From positions 1 to 64,000 of IMG/VR virus record IMGVR_UViG_3300044712_000936: a stretch of 64,000 nt of DNA. One strand, written 5' to 3'. A program made the position numbers and the translations under genes. This stretch comes from a virus. Every line of letters starts with the position of its first letter. Within the stretch, counting starts at the first letter, position 1. The notes under the pieces are model-generated. The model made no database searches. It was not told where the DNA came from and worked only from the letters and a program-made list of their open reading frames with translations. This document shows positions 10,262 through 19,184 of the stretch, piece by piece.

Positions 10262-10331
10262 TATACATACCTTCCACTACACTAATGAATTAATATCTAT
10301 TTTACATAATAAGATTACAATGAAAAAATAA

Positions 10332-10360
10332 TTGACAAAACCACAAAAATACTATATAAT
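10332..10360 (+). promoter_or_regulatory. Consensus sigma70 promoter
   Basis: TTGACA at 10332-10337, 17-bp spacer, TATAAT at 10355-10360: both hexamers and the spacer are perfect. It drives the lone plus-strand gene at 10404. A weaker divergent minus-strand promoter (TTTTCA-16-TAAAAT) may overlap it and serve the tail genes. Confidence 0.85.
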
Positions 10361-10403
10361 GGATAGTACATATATCAAAACTTTAGGGGTAAAAAGATGA
10401 CTT

Positions 10404-10640
10404 ATGACTAGATGGTATGGAGCTAACTTGACTGTTTTGCCCGTAGATGAAGTAGAAGATAGTTTGAGAGAAAAGATGAAAAAAGCAGCCGGGAATAGAA
10501 ACTGGCTGCTGTGGCACGAAATATATGAAATTGGTTATTCTTTATATATTTGTTACAAAGAAGATGGTAAATTAAAAGACTACGAAAAAGTTTTGTGTCG
10601 TATCTTTACACAGCAAGGTGATCGCTGGTACTTTAACTAG
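10404..10640 (+). CDS. Moron-like small protein on the opposite strand of the virion operon
   Basis: 78 residues, hydrophilic, with an aromatic-rich middle (WLLWHEIYEIGYSLYICY). No family recognised. It is the only plus-strand gene within the 30-kb minus-strand structural block and has its own perfect promoter. It ends overlapping the 3' end of the convergent connector gene by 4 bases. This is the classic layout of a moron, an extra gene expressed independently of the lytic programme. The ribosome site AGGGG (10385-10389) is better spaced for an ATG at 10397, which opens a five-codon reading frame (MTYD-stop) overlapping this start. The main gene may therefore be translated by coupling. Confidence 0.65.
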   Translation: MTRWYGANLTVLPVDEVEDSLREKMKKAAGNRNWLLWHEIYEIGYSLYICYKEDGKLKDYEKVLCRIFTQQGDRWYFN

Positions 10641-11848
10641 CGACCTTTACGCAAAGAAGCGCCCAGTTTACGCCGTTTAATAAACCGCCACAAATCAACA
10701 CCTGCCTGTTTAGTACCAAACGGGCAGTTTAATATCTCCTGTGTAGTCTGGTAACTGATTTCTTCTACTTTTGCCAAGTCTGTATTCAGATATTGCAGAT
10801 GTGTTTGGAAATTATTGCAACCACACATTGCCCGATCTGCTAACGTTGTGGCGTAGAATACTATCCGTCTCTCAAACTCTGGATCCATCCGTAAATGGGG
10901 ATAGTCGGAATTATAATTAACTAAACCCGCACGGTATGATACGGTAGTACGATAAGGGAAACCACCTACACAATTGGTAGATGTCCAGCTTCCGGTTGTT
11001 GTATCCCAGGTTGCGTAGGCATATTCTACTGTTCCTCTCCGCGAGTCACGCACGCCTATACGTCCAGTAGTTGTTACTGGATAGGTAATGTCTCCGGCAT
11101 AAAAAGTAGCCTGGACTGAGGGATCAGTATATACACGGTACACATCAACAAGAGATAAAAAGTTAGCATCTACGTCTCCATCCACTTCCATTGTTGGATC
11201 GTTGTCAGATGGTACTTTTTCCTGTAAAGCGGGTTTCACTGCATAAGAACGTGGGAATGTTATAGTAGCGACTCCGGTTAAAATAGTAACACTAACCGGG
11301 CGAATTTCCCACGCATCATCAGCTGATCGACCAGGAAAATATACCGCTATTTCTTCTTTGTCTGTAACGGTTGTTGGAACAACTACGGTAGCTGTTTCAT
11401 CATACCCATCCAGATTTTCATCACTGTAGACTATAGGGGCATCGGCTTCAATAACTGTCTTAGCCCTTATTCCGCCCTCCAACACATAACCGAAACGAGT
11501 AAAGATAGTCCGTAAACCACCTATTGTATTACGTGTGTTGTATAGTTCTGTTCTGTACGATCCCTCAATTTCATGTTCCTCATTTTGTATCCATACAGGA
11601 GTCGGGTAAAAACCAAGTTCGGTAGCTACTTCTTCTTCTGCCTGATGAAGCACATAAGCTAAATCTTCTCGGCTAAACTTACTTGCGTTTTGCCAAGCAT
11701 ATTGATACCAGACATCATCACAGGCGTTACGATTAGGTACACCATAATCAGACACAACACCATTAAAATGATTCGGTTCAATGCCTAAAATTTCAGCTGC
11801 TCGATCCAGAGGGATCAGGGTTCGGGTCGTTGCTCTCGCCATTTTCAT
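10637..11848 (-). CDS. Putative head-tail connector protein
   Basis: 403 residues. The N-terminus has an HTH-like stretch (PLDRAAEILGIEPNHFNG). Then comes a helical part (FSREDLAYVLHQAEEEVATELGFYPTPVW), followed by a beta-rich domain and a C-terminal helix-rich end (RRIVFYATTLADRAMCGC). The 'ATELGFYPTPVW' helix and later 'VSYRAGLVNYNSDYPHLRMDPEFERRIVFYATTLADR' pattern look like head-tail adaptor proteins that close the portal, but the length is unusual for that family. It lies between a membrane coiled-coil gene and the tail block. Moderate confidence from position. Confidence 0.5.
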   Translation of the reverse strand: MKMARATTRTLIPLDRAAEILGIEPNHFNGVVSDYGVPNRNACDDVWYQYAWQNASKFSREDLAYVLHQAEEEVATELGFYPTPVWIQNEEHEIEGSYRTELYNTRNTIGGLRTIFTRFGYVLEGGIRAKTVIEADAPIVYSDENLDGYDETATVVVPTTVTDKEEIAVYFPGRSADDAWEIRPVSVTILTGVATITFPRSYAVKPALQEKVPSDNDPTMEVDGDVDANFLSLVDVYRVYTDPSVQATFYAGDITYPVTTTGRIGVRDSRRGTVEYAYATWDTTTGSWTSTNCVGGFPYRTTVSYRAGLVNYNSDYPHLRMDPEFERRIVFYATTLADRAMCGCNNFQTHLQYLNTDLAKVEEISYQTTQEILNCPFGTKQAGVDLWRFIKRRKLGASLRKGR

Positions 11849-12329
11849 TAACCTTAGTTAAATTGTTAACTGTAGTCATAACCTGCAATAACTGACATTG
11901 CAGTTCTTGTAAGCAAATTTGGGTGTTTTCACCTACTGTCAGTACGTTTTTTATAAGTATCTCTACAGGCTTTAAAGCTGTTTCAACCGCTTCTTTCATA
12001 TCCACATCGGCTAGGTTAGTAACGCTTTTATCAAGACGATCTACTGTAGTCTGTAATGCGGAATTAGTGATGGCAAATTGGTTCAAAGCTGATGTGTTAT
12101 TTTCTACAGCTTTCTTCGTTTCTCTACCTACTTCTAAATGACTTGCTGATAATTCAATCATTTTGTCTAATATCTCGTTAGTTTGTGCTTTGTCAGCTGT
12201 CACGCTCGTGATGGTCTTTCCAGCAAATCTAAAAGTGAAATATACAACCGCCAAAATTGTAAATAAAATAATAACTACGATGCCTACTGATTCAGGCTTA
12301 CTAAAGACTTTTATAAAAAGATCGTCCAT
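11793..12329 (-). CDS. Membrane-anchored coiled-coil protein
   Basis: 178 residues. One transmembrane helix near the N-terminus (about residues 16-36, VGIVVIILFTILAVVYFTFRF) is followed by about 110 residues of heptad-like helices and a disordered Asn/Pro/Ser tail (DPNPDPSGSSS). Architecture resembles spanin-like or tail-needle accessory proteins, yet nothing specific identifies either. It overlaps the connector gene by 56 bases and sits next to a DUF1360-like membrane gene, so both may act at the envelope. Confidence 0.6.
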   Translation of the reverse strand: MDDLFIKVFSKPESVGIVVIILFTILAVVYFTFRFAGKTITSVTADKAQTNEILDKMIELSASHLEVGRETKKAVENNTSALNQFAITNSALQTTVDRLDKSVTNLADVDMKEAVETALKPVEILIKNVLTVGENTQICLQELQCQLLQVMTTVNNLTKVNENGESNDPNPDPSGSSS

Positions 12330-12338
12330 ATCAGCAAC

Positions 12339-12623
12339 TTATTCTCCCCATATAAAATGATTAATTAAGATTGCACCTGCGCTACCCGCGAACGGCAGTA
12401 AGACAGGAGGGTAAATCAGGTATGCACCATAACATAAAAAACCTACCCAAACGCTCAGGCACATAAAACAGGATAATAAATATTGAATAGATATATTATT
12501 ATAAACTTTGAACCCGTCCACGCCGAGTTTCAGCCGGACAGGTTCAAAAATTTTCTCTGTGTGGAGAATATTGGTTACTCTCCACACAGCTAAAACGAAC
12601 ATTATAAACCAGCTAAGTGACAT
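12339..12623 (-). CDS. DUF1360-like membrane protein
   Basis: 94 residues with two or three hydrophobic helices and a CFMCLSVWVG segment, which matches the Cys-x-x-Cys-x-x-x-Trp hallmark of the DUF1360 family found in phages and sporulating bacteria. The N-terminal WRVTNILHTEKIFEPVRLKLG also fits that family, where an R-x-T-x-L and an 'LR' element precede the Cys pair. Function of the family is unknown. It overlaps the upstream glycosyltransferase gene by 11 bases. Confidence 0.6.
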   Translation of the reverse strand: MSLSWFIMFVLAVWRVTNILHTEKIFEPVRLKLGVDGFKVYNNISIQYLLSCFMCLSVWVGFLCYGAYLIYPPVLLPFAGSAGAILINHFIWGE

Positions 12624-15435
12624 TAGCGAGAGCCTCTCTAATTTTCTTCACGCGGCTTTCCCCGATGCTTGGAATACTCAGCAACAGGGCGTCAGAAGCT
12701 AATGTCAGCTGTCCCACAGTTCGCAAACCGTTTCGTTTAAGGATTGTCTTAATTTCGTGAGCAAGATCAAGACTATCAACTGTTGCTGATGTAGGCTTAA
12801 CGGTTGTTTCTACTTTAATCGGCTTATCTTCTATTACTGCAAGTTCACCCGATTGTACAGCAACTTCCTCTGGTGCTAAAACAAACACACTCAGATCGAG
12901 AAAACGATACAGTTCATCCTTAAAAACAGGGAACACATGATCGCGCTCTATCGTATATTTTTCTCCTAAATGAGTGTGGCTTTTCATATGAAACACACCC
13001 GTTTGAGGGCCAACGTACTTCATGTTAACGAGATCTTGTTTAGGAGCGGTCTTTTTTGTAACACCAGATGTGTTGATACGTACAGTGGGAGTACCCCCAC
13101 AAGATGAGCAACCCATAATAGCACCTTTCTTATAAATGTCTACGTGTTTATCTCTTATATATTTTAACAGATCATTCTTATTAGCAAAATCCTTATCTCT
13201 ATTTAAGCCGGTTCTATACCGATAGGTAAATAAGGGGTGTGCTATACGAGTTCCACAGATACCTTTTTCCAGTAAGGACAGGTGCAAATCCCAGTCCTCC
13301 CATCCTGCTATACTCTCGTCAAAGCCACCAACTGCTAATAAATGATTCTTTTCGTATAACCCGGTAATTGGTCCTATAGCTTTACTGGTTAAGCTTTCAG
13401 CATTCCAATCTTTAGCTGTGTCGTGATAAACATCAGCCCCATTATCAGCATACCAGTCTGTATAAATCCAACCACCGGCTGTTTTATAAACTTTGTACAA
13501 AGCTTCTAGCCAGTAAGGTTGAGCATAATCATCACAATCCAAAAAGGCTATCAAAGGGGCATTTGCCTGTTCTATACCACGATTACGAGCATAAGCTGTA
13601 CCATGATTGGTGTCAGAATCAAGAACCATCACAAAAGGAAAGCCAGCTAAGTACGGGTTAATTAACTGCCCATTCTCATACCAGGATTGACCAGTATCGT
13701 TAACGACAATGACTTCCCAGTTTTGAAAGGTTTGAAATACCAGACTATCTAGACAATCTTGCAAATAAACGTCATGTTCAGGACCAACCGGAATAATCAC
13801 AGAAATCATAGCTGGATTTAATGATCTGATTTTTGAACCGTCTTTTGCTGCAAAGGGTGTCAGATCAGAATGTCTTGCCCACGTAAACCAGGACATAAAA
13901 TCCTCGCCCTTTTTAGTGTGGCTTAAAGAATCCACTCGCATTGTATACAGCAGTGTTGGATATTCACCAATATTTTCTGCCCTAAACCCATAAGATAAAG
14001 CTCTGGTCCAAAAATCAGCATCTTCTACACCAGAGTGAATTCGTCTACGATAGCCACCTGTTCGTTCCCATACTGACTTTCTATACATAGACGCATAAGG
14101 CAGCTGGTTCTGTTTAGCAATCTGGTTTTCGTAACCTGGATTGGGAGGGGGCCATCCAGAAACAAAACTCTTACCGTCTGGATTAAAGACTTGCATAGCT
14201 CCGGTAGCAATATGCACTCCTGGATCCCTATCCAGCGCACGAGACAGCCGTTTTAAAGCGTCTTCGTTTAGACGATCATCAGCATCTAAAGGAATAACGT
14301 ACTCGCCACGAGCTAAGCTAATGCCGATATTACGAGATTCAGAGACATGCTGATTAACTGCATTACGAACAACCCTTATTCGGGAATCTGTTTCTGCAAA
14401 ACTGGTTGCTATTTCTACTGTGTTGTCTGTACTGGCATCATCTACAATAATCAGTTCCCAGTCAGAGAAAGTCTGATTTAAGACTGATTGAATTGCCTGT
14501 GGTAAATATTCAGCCAGATTAAAAGCTGTAATAACTACCGACACCTTGACTGGATAGTTTTTGTTTAGAGCAGCTTCGTAAGCAGTGACATACTGACCAA
14601 CAACATGATTCCATTGATAGCGGTCTACAACAGTTTGTCTAGCCGCTTTGCCCATTTCTTCTCTGTGTTCAAGACAGTAATGCAGACCATCAACCATATC
14701 GTCATAATTACCAGGATCAACCAAGTAACCGTTAACTTTATGAGTTAGTATTTCTGCCTGTCCTCCCCAGTTCCACGACAAAACAGGTACACCACTAGCC
14801 ATAGCTTCGATAATGCCTACGCCAAACGTTTCTTTAGCAGTAGCTAGGTAAACCGAAGTACCGCTGATTATTCGTTTCATATCCTTGTAGGGAAGTCTAC
14901 CGATAACCTGTACATTATCCGTCTGTTTTCCGTAAGTAGTTCTGAAAATAGTATTAGGAACAAGACTTGCTAATGTATTAACTACCGAACTATCACAACT
15001 AGGATCGTGCCTGTTTTTATTCCATAGCACATACCCTAGCGGATCACCAACCTTCCATTCATCCAGATCGACACCATGATTAACAACAACAGGATCTAAT
15101 AACATGCCCCTTTGCAGAACGTTGGCTACCCAACGAGAAGGGACCGTCACCACAGAGGCGCGTCTCATTCCATTAATGATGTCACGATTAGCGTCTAAGG
15201 CCCATTTAGCTCCCCAATTATCCTCTGACCAGTACAAACCGTGACAGGACAGCACCAAATTAGGGTGATTGACTATAGACGTGGCATGACAATTAGCTAC
15301 ATCGGCATCTAGTAAATCCTTAACAATTTCTACCCCGTAATCGGGAAGGTATTTAAGCTGAGCCTCGACACAGCGGCGAATTCCTCCGTCACCAGTATCC
15401 GGCTTGTCAAAAGTAGGGTTTATATATACCTTCAT
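12613..15435 (-). CDS. Three-domain glycosyltransferase (GT4 + GT2 + GT2) with C-terminal helix-hairpin-helix
   Basis: 940 residues. Residues 1-290 are a GT4-type transferase (VYLATAKETFGVGIIEAMASG, VPVLSWNWGGQAEIL). Residues about 297-480 are a GT2 domain (VSVVITAFNLAEYLPQAIQS, with LDADDRLNEDA as metal-binding DxD). Residues about 545-740 are a second GT2 (ISVIIPVGPEHDVYLQDCL, AFLDCDDYAQPYW). A Cys-rich linker (MGCSSCGGTP) leads to a KYVGPQTGVF segment and then a 50-residue helix-hairpin-helix resembling the RNA polymerase alpha C-terminal domain (LRTVGQLTLASDALLLSIPS). It probably builds a multi-sugar chain on a virion protein or remodels host glycans. The fusion with two extra C-terminal modules is unusual (see findings). 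Confidence 0.85.
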   Translation of the reverse strand: MKVYINPTFDKPDTGDGGIRRCVEAQLKYLPDYGVEIVKDLLDADVANCHATSIVNHPNLVLSCHGLYWSEDNWGAKWALDANRDIINGMRRASVVTVPSRWVANVLQRGMLLDPVVVNHGVDLDEWKVGDPLGYVLWNKNRHDPSCDSSVVNTLASLVPNTIFRTTYGKQTDNVQVIGRLPYKDMKRIISGTSVYLATAKETFGVGIIEAMASGVPVLSWNWGGQAEILTHKVNGYLVDPGNYDDMVDGLHYCLEHREEMGKAARQTVVDRYQWNHVVGQYVTAYEAALNKNYPVKVSVVITAFNLAEYLPQAIQSVLNQTFSDWELIIVDDASTDNTVEIATSFAETDSRIRVVRNAVNQHVSESRNIGISLARGEYVIPLDADDRLNEDALKRLSRALDRDPGVHIATGAMQVFNPDGKSFVSGWPPPNPGYENQIAKQNQLPYASMYRKSVWERTGGYRRRIHSGVEDADFWTRALSYGFRAENIGEYPTLLYTMRVDSLSHTKKGEDFMSWFTWARHSDLTPFAAKDGSKIRSLNPAMISVIIPVGPEHDVYLQDCLDSLVFQTFQNWEVIVVNDTGQSWYENGQLINPYLAGFPFVMVLDSDTNHGTAYARNRGIEQANAPLIAFLDCDDYAQPYWLEALYKVYKTAGGWIYTDWYADNGADVYHDTAKDWNAESLTSKAIGPITGLYEKNHLLAVGGFDESIAGWEDWDLHLSLLEKGICGTRIAHPLFTYRYRTGLNRDKDFANKNDLLKYIRDKHVDIYKKGAIMGCSSCGGTPTVRINTSGVTKKTAPKQDLVNMKYVGPQTGVFHMKSHTHLGEKYTIERDHVFPVFKDELYRFLDLSVFVLAPEEVAVQSGELAVIEDKPIKVETTVKPTSATVDSLDLAHEIKTILKRNGLRTVGQLTLASDALLLSIPSIGESRVKKIREALANVT

Positions 15436-16136
15436 TAATTCTCCGGTTGAACGTTATTTAAAGAAGCATTCATGCCAATATTTTTAAATGGTGAACACTG
15501 AAAATGACTGGCTATGTTAGCAGGGAATAATATCTCAGGAGGATTAGGGCTGGTATTATACCTGCCACACATATTTAACTCCTCCGCACCGGGGTTAACT
15601 CCTTCTTGATGATAGCCAATAGTATTATACCAGTTAACAGATCGTAAAGAAATCTGTCCAGAATAAGCGTACTGATCGGAGTTGGGTACAATGCGCCAGT
15701 AACACATCGGCCCATAACCCTCGACGTCACCAACCAGATCAGCCTTTATGCCGTGTGACAAATAGCCTAAACGAATCACGCCCACCCTCGGATTAGCAAT
15801 CAAAAGGTCAGCATAGGATGTGATATTAAACTTATCAGCTAAACACCAATCATCTTCTAGTAATAAAACAAGTCTGGTTGAGATAAAAGCTTGACGCAAA
15901 GCTATGTTTTTACTTGCTCCAACACCATGCCGATTTGCATTAGTAACAAAAACCTGTTCATTGGGCAGCAGACCTTTTAACTGATCAATATAGGCAGTAG
16001 GACTACCGTCATCGGCTATAATCCAAAATCGTGGGCCATCATCGTAAACTAAATTATCTCTTAGCGAGATAATTGTAGGAACTGCTGTTGACGGTCTGTT
16101 GTAAGTTGTAACAATAATTCCTAATGGTTCTCGCAT
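15435..16136 (-). CDS. GT2-family glycosyltransferase
   Basis: 233 residues, single GT-A domain: start IIVTTYNRPSTAVPTI, then HGVGASKNIALRQ and LLLEDDWCLADKF, whose EDD acts as the DxD metal site. The C-terminus (NPGAEELNMCGRYN) lies where acceptor recognition usually sits. It abuts the three-domain glycosyltransferase with a one-base overlap and belongs to the same glycan block. Close in layout to the 22.4-kb transferase (VDDW motif), so the two may be paralogues with different acceptors. Confidence 0.85.
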   Translation of the reverse strand: MREPLGIIVTTYNRPSTAVPTIISLRDNLVYDDGPRFWIIADDGSPTAYIDQLKGLLPNEQVFVTNANRHGVGASKNIALRQAFISTRLVLLLEDDWCLADKFNITSYADLLIANPRVGVIRLGYLSHGIKADLVGDVEGYGPMCYWRIVPNSDQYAYSGQISLRSVNWYNTIGYHQEGVNPGAEELNMCGRYNTSPNPPEILFPANIASHFQCSPFKNIGMNASLNNVQPEN

Positions 16137-16336
16137 TTATTATACTTCCTATATTTACTGTAATCTCCTAAGTAATCGTACTCTAAATGTTCGTCATATA
16201 AAACTTTTCCACAAGTGTAACATGTCGTTCTACAGTAATTGTGAACAGTGTAGAGTTTATTTGGCTCTATCTCACAAACACCTTCAAACATTCTTGAGAA
16301 ATGTATATCTCTATGTCTGCAAAGAAATTTTAGCAT
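16121..16336 (-). CDS. Small Cys-rich protein (DUF1660-like)
   Basis: 71 residues. Starts LKFLCRHRDIHF and contains CRTTCYTCGKVLY, the Leu-Cys...His...CxxCGKV arrangement of the DUF1660 prophage proteins, which probably bind zinc. Overlaps the glycosyltransferase start by 16 bases. Paralogue of the next gene upstream (LCKLGIHRK ... CSMCHKVL). Function unknown. Confidence 0.55.
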   Translation of the reverse strand: MLKFLCRHRDIHFSRMFEGVCEIEPNKLYTVHNYCRTTCYTCGKVLYDEHLEYDYLGDYSKYRKYNKCENH

Positions 16337-16338
16337 GG

Positions 16339-16674
16339 TTATTTATCCTCAACAGGACGATGGGTATTATTATAATTTCTAGCACCTTCCGAAGACTTAC
16401 AACGTTTAAAAAACATATAATCCTCTTGGCTTTTCTGTATAATATCTTCTTCAGTTAAATGTGCGTTTTTCCTATTTGTAGTTAATTTATAATAATCAAT
16501 AACGTCGTCAAAAATACTTATGTTTTTACTCGCTAGCACTTTATGACACATACTACACTCATAACATATTTTTGCGTCTATTCGCCAATTCAAATATTGA
16601 TAAGTGACTTTACCTATATCAAAAGCGAGAAACGTTTTCCTGTGAATTCCCAACTTACACAGTAACTTACTCAT
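16339..16674 (-). CDS. Cys-rich protein (DUF1660-like, longer paralogue)
   Basis: 111 residues from the ATG at 16674 (SKLLCKLGIHRKT). The frame is open to 16713, but the internal start aligns with the neighbouring paralogue. CYECSMCHKVLA forms a CxxC zinc knuckle, and a charged helical tail follows. Tandem duplication with the 16.1-kb gene is likely. Unknown function. Confidence 0.55.
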   Translation of the reverse strand: MSKLLCKLGIHRKTFLAFDIGKVTYQYLNWRIDAKICYECSMCHKVLASKNISIFDDVIDYYKLTTNRKNAHLTEEDIIQKSQEDYMFFKRCKSSEGARNYNNTHRPVEDK

Positions 16675-16939
16675 CTTCTGTATGCCTAAATAAGAATCTA
16701 TCGTCATAGTCATATTTTGGATCGTACTTTGGGTAGTGTTTCCTAGCAGTCGTCCATCCTAAACTACCATCATATTCGTCTGCACGAACGAGATAACCCT
16801 GTTCATCTAAGGCAACTTTTACTACATTACCGTTTGACACATAGTATGTAGGATAAGACATCCTTTCAAGCATATCCCTGACAGCATGAATGTCGTTTTT
16901 AATTCCCTCTAACAAAGTGATTATAGTTTGCTCGTCCAT
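16667..16939 (-). CDS. Hypothetical small protein
   Basis: 90 residues from ATG at 16939 (DEQTIITLLEGIKNDIHAV); the frame is open to 16954. A short helix predicted at the N-terminus precedes a beta-rich part with NVVKVALDEQGYLVRADE. It overlaps both neighbours, so it is translated within the glycan operon. No family recognised. Confidence 0.5.
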   Translation of the reverse strand: MDEQTIITLLEGIKNDIHAVRDMLERMSYPTYYVSNGNVVKVALDEQGYLVRADEYDGSLGWTTARKHYPKYDPKYDYDDRFLFRHTEDE

Positions 16940-17694
16940 TCTGGTTCCTTCCACTCAGCAGTTAAATCATTACGTAACTGTACCATAAAATCACCATAAC
17001 GAGAGGCACTCTCTAAAGTATATCGCTGATCATGCTCCCGTACAATATAAAGGGGGTTGCCTTCGTCAATTTTGTGAAGATGTTCTGGTAAATGAACCAT
17101 CATCACACTGATTAAAGCCGCATCCATGCCCCCGGTAACTGTCATGGGGTGTAAACCACCTGTTTTATTCCACAAGCCTTTAGTTACCACATTAGCATGA
17201 TTAAACCAGCTTATAACATCAGTTGTACCCATTATCTGACAGCTAAAATTGTACAGACCTAATGGATCACCTATTTTAACGATTGTTTCTTTAGCTTTTT
17301 CTATAGCCATAGGGTGTAAAATATCGTCTGAGCCTAGCTGTAAAACGTATTCATTTCTGGCAAGAGCTATCCCATAATTAAAAGCTGTAACAACACCCGA
17401 TAACCAGGGAGTTTTAAACATAGAAATTGCTATAGGTATTCCGCGTATAGGTTGTTCTTCACTTAGGTATATTGCTTTATGGTTGATACCCAAACGAGCT
17501 ATTTGTGTAGAATTTTCCCAGGTTATATAATCGTCCATTTTTATATCTGCCTGATCATTAATTAACAAAATTTCATCAGGCAAATCTGTTTGATATAGAA
17601 CACTGTTAATGCATTCAGATAGCCACTGTTTGTGGCATTCTTTAGGGCCAACAGGGATAGTTACAGTTAGCTTAATATCAGATAAACTTGGCAC
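16921..17694 (-). CDS. GT2-family glycosyltransferase
   Basis: 257 residues, GT-A fold: LTVTIPVGPKECHKQWLSE at the N-terminus, PDEILLINDQADI for nucleotide binding, and YVLQLGSDDILHPMA with SDD as the metal-binding DxD variant. The N-terminal 'IPVGP' matches the third domain of the 940-residue transferase, pointing to shared ancestry. Overlaps the reductase gene by 17 bases. Probably adds one sugar of the phage-made glycan. Confidence 0.8.
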   Translation of the reverse strand: MPSLSDIKLTVTIPVGPKECHKQWLSECINSVLYQTDLPDEILLINDQADIKMDDYITWENSTQIARLGINHKAIYLSEEQPIRGIPIAISMFKTPWLSGVVTAFNYGIALARNEYVLQLGSDDILHPMAIEKAKETIVKIGDPLGLYNFSCQIMGTTDVISWFNHANVVTKGLWNKTGGLHPMTVTGGMDAALISVMMVHLPEHLHKIDEGNPLYIVREHDQRYTLESASRYGDFMVQLRNDLTAEWKEPEWTSKL

Positions 17695-18469
17695 GCAAAC
17701 CCCTCATTTCCTCGATCATTTGCTGGAAAGACTTGTGAACCATAATCTGATCGTCTTTGTGTATTGACGCCAGAGTTCGATCAATTCGAACCACAGGATC
17801 AGGGATAATAGTCTTTCCCCAATCATAGACATCGTTGACAATTTTGAGCATTTCATATTTACTTACAGTCTCCGCACCATGAATGTGAATCAGATTTGTA
17901 TTTACGTGATGGTTAGCGTAGTAGATTAAGATGTGCGATAGTTCCGCTGTAGTAATACCGTTCCACAAGGCATTTGACCAGCCCATAACGGCTGATGTTT
18001 GCTGCTGAAACCAACCTAACAAGGAGCGCCGTTTTGGATCCGGATAACCCACAAAACTACAGCGAACGGTTAAATGGTTATCCCAGGTAATCTCACCGAG
18101 AGCTTTAGAGTACCCGTAGGCGTCAATTGGTGTTGGATAATCACTCTCATCATAACCACCAACGTCACCATTAAACACGCAATCGGTTGAAACGTGTATC
18201 ATCCGAATACCCATCGTATCGCAAACCTGAGCAATAAGGCGGGGAGCATAAGCATTCACACGAAAATGATCCATTTCAGGTGCTGATTTTATAGTCAAAC
18301 CAGCGCAGTTAACAACAACGTTAGGTCTATGTTTATGCAGGATTTCACGAACCTGATATGGATTAGTTATATCACAGGTAGCACGAGTAAACGGAATTAC
18401 CTCGGGATACAACTGGCACAACTGAGATCCTAACAGACCGTTTGCCCCAAATATAGCTATTTTTGTCAT
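17678..18469 (-). CDS. RmlD-like dTDP-4-dehydrorhamnose reductase family protein
   Basis: 263 residues, extended SDR fold. GANGLLGSQL is the Rossmann GxxGxxG loop, VVVNCAGLT and STDCVFNGDVGGYDESD are RmlD-type signatures, and YGYSKALGE holds the catalytic Tyr-x-x-x-Lys. The family normally reduces the 4-keto group of dTDP-4-keto-rhamnose. Here the exact sugar is uncertain because RmlA/B/C are not in the window. It may act on the product of the neighbouring 4,6-dehydratase. ATGA overlap with the small gene upstream. Confidence 0.8.
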   Translation of the reverse strand: MTKIAIFGANGLLGSQLCQLYPEVIPFTRATCDITNPYQVREILHKHRPNVVVNCAGLTIKSAPEMDHFRVNAYAPRLIAQVCDTMGIRMIHVSTDCVFNGDVGGYDESDYPTPIDAYGYSKALGEITWDNHLTVRCSFVGYPDPKRRSLLGWFQQQTSAVMGWSNALWNGITTAELSHILIYYANHHVNTNLIHIHGAETVSKYEMLKIVNDVYDWGKTIIPDPVVRIDRTLASIHKDDQIMVHKSFQQMIEEMRGLRAKFI

Positions 18470-18642
18470 GAATTCCTCGACAGTCGCCTTTTAAATATGC
18501 AGATATAGGTTTTAACAAAACCATCCTGAACAAAAACGGATATGAGTTCCCATCCTGCCTCCCCCCAGTCATTCAACATATCTTCTAGGCGAGGAGACAA
18601 GCTTAGTTTCTCTATTACCTTATATTCGTAAGCTACAGCCAT
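18466..18642 (-). CDS. Small DUF4177-like protein
   Basis: 58 residues. MAVAYEYKVIEKLSLSPRLE, then a GWEL motif followed by ISVF, and IFKRRL at the end: this is the YxYKV...LN..G..GWEL..V pattern of DUF4177, usually a 50-60-residue domain of unknown role. The start shares one base with the methyltransferase stop and the stop overlaps the reductase start (ATGA), so it is a genuine member of the operon. Confidence 0.7.
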   Translation of the reverse strand: MAVAYEYKVIEKLSLSPRLEDMLNDWGEAGWELISVFVQDGFVKTYICIFKRRLSRNS

Positions 18643-19184
18643 CAGGTTTTTCTGACTATATAAGAAATACCGGGAGTACCAACAAATTCGTAATGAGACG
18701 GAACCAAATCCAAATACTCATGAACGGCAGTTGCTACCCCATTTGTACCGTTCTTTTCGAGATCAACATAGTCATGAAACCACACATAGCCACCGACCAC
18801 AACATGAGGCCAGTAGGCTTTTATGTCGTTGAACACAGACAAAGCAGAATGATCGGCATCTACAATAAGTAATGAGATGTTATCAAAATCATTCTCTACC
18901 AGTTTCAACACACCTACTGTATCTCCACAAACTACATAACTGGAAAAACCGGAGGCATGTAGGTGTGCCTCATAAGTCTTAATCACAGCCGGATTGTTGT
19001 CTACGGCTATAATATTAAGGGTGGGATTACCTTCTAACAAGGCTAAGGACATCAATCCTGGTCCGGCCCCTAACATACAGACCTTTGCCCCTGTATGCAA
19101 AGTTTTGGCTAGATTTTGGAGGTATTCTATTTCATTTCCGAATGTGTAAGGTAGAATTTCATTCCGTTGAGCCGCCGTTAGCAT
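18642..19184 (-). CDS. Class I SAM-dependent methyltransferase
   Basis: 180 residues. VCMLGAGPGLMSLALLEGNP is motif I (SAM loop), IIAVDNNPAVIKTYEAH motif II with the acidic ribose contact, and ISLLIVDADHSALSVFNDI fits the Methyltransf_24/O-methyltransferase group. GYVWFHDYVD is the usual late motif. In a sugar-gene block it probably methylates a sugar hydroxyl, but a protein or small-molecule substrate cannot be ruled out. Confidence 0.75.
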   Translation of the reverse strand: MLTAAQRNEILPYTFGNEIEYLQNLAKTLHTGAKVCMLGAGPGLMSLALLEGNPTLNIIAVDNNPAVIKTYEAHLHASGFSSYVVCGDTVGVLKLVENDFDNISLLIVDADHSALSVFNDIKAYWPHVVVGGYVWFHDYVDLEKNGTNGVATAVHEYLDLVPSHYEFVGTPGISYIVRKT

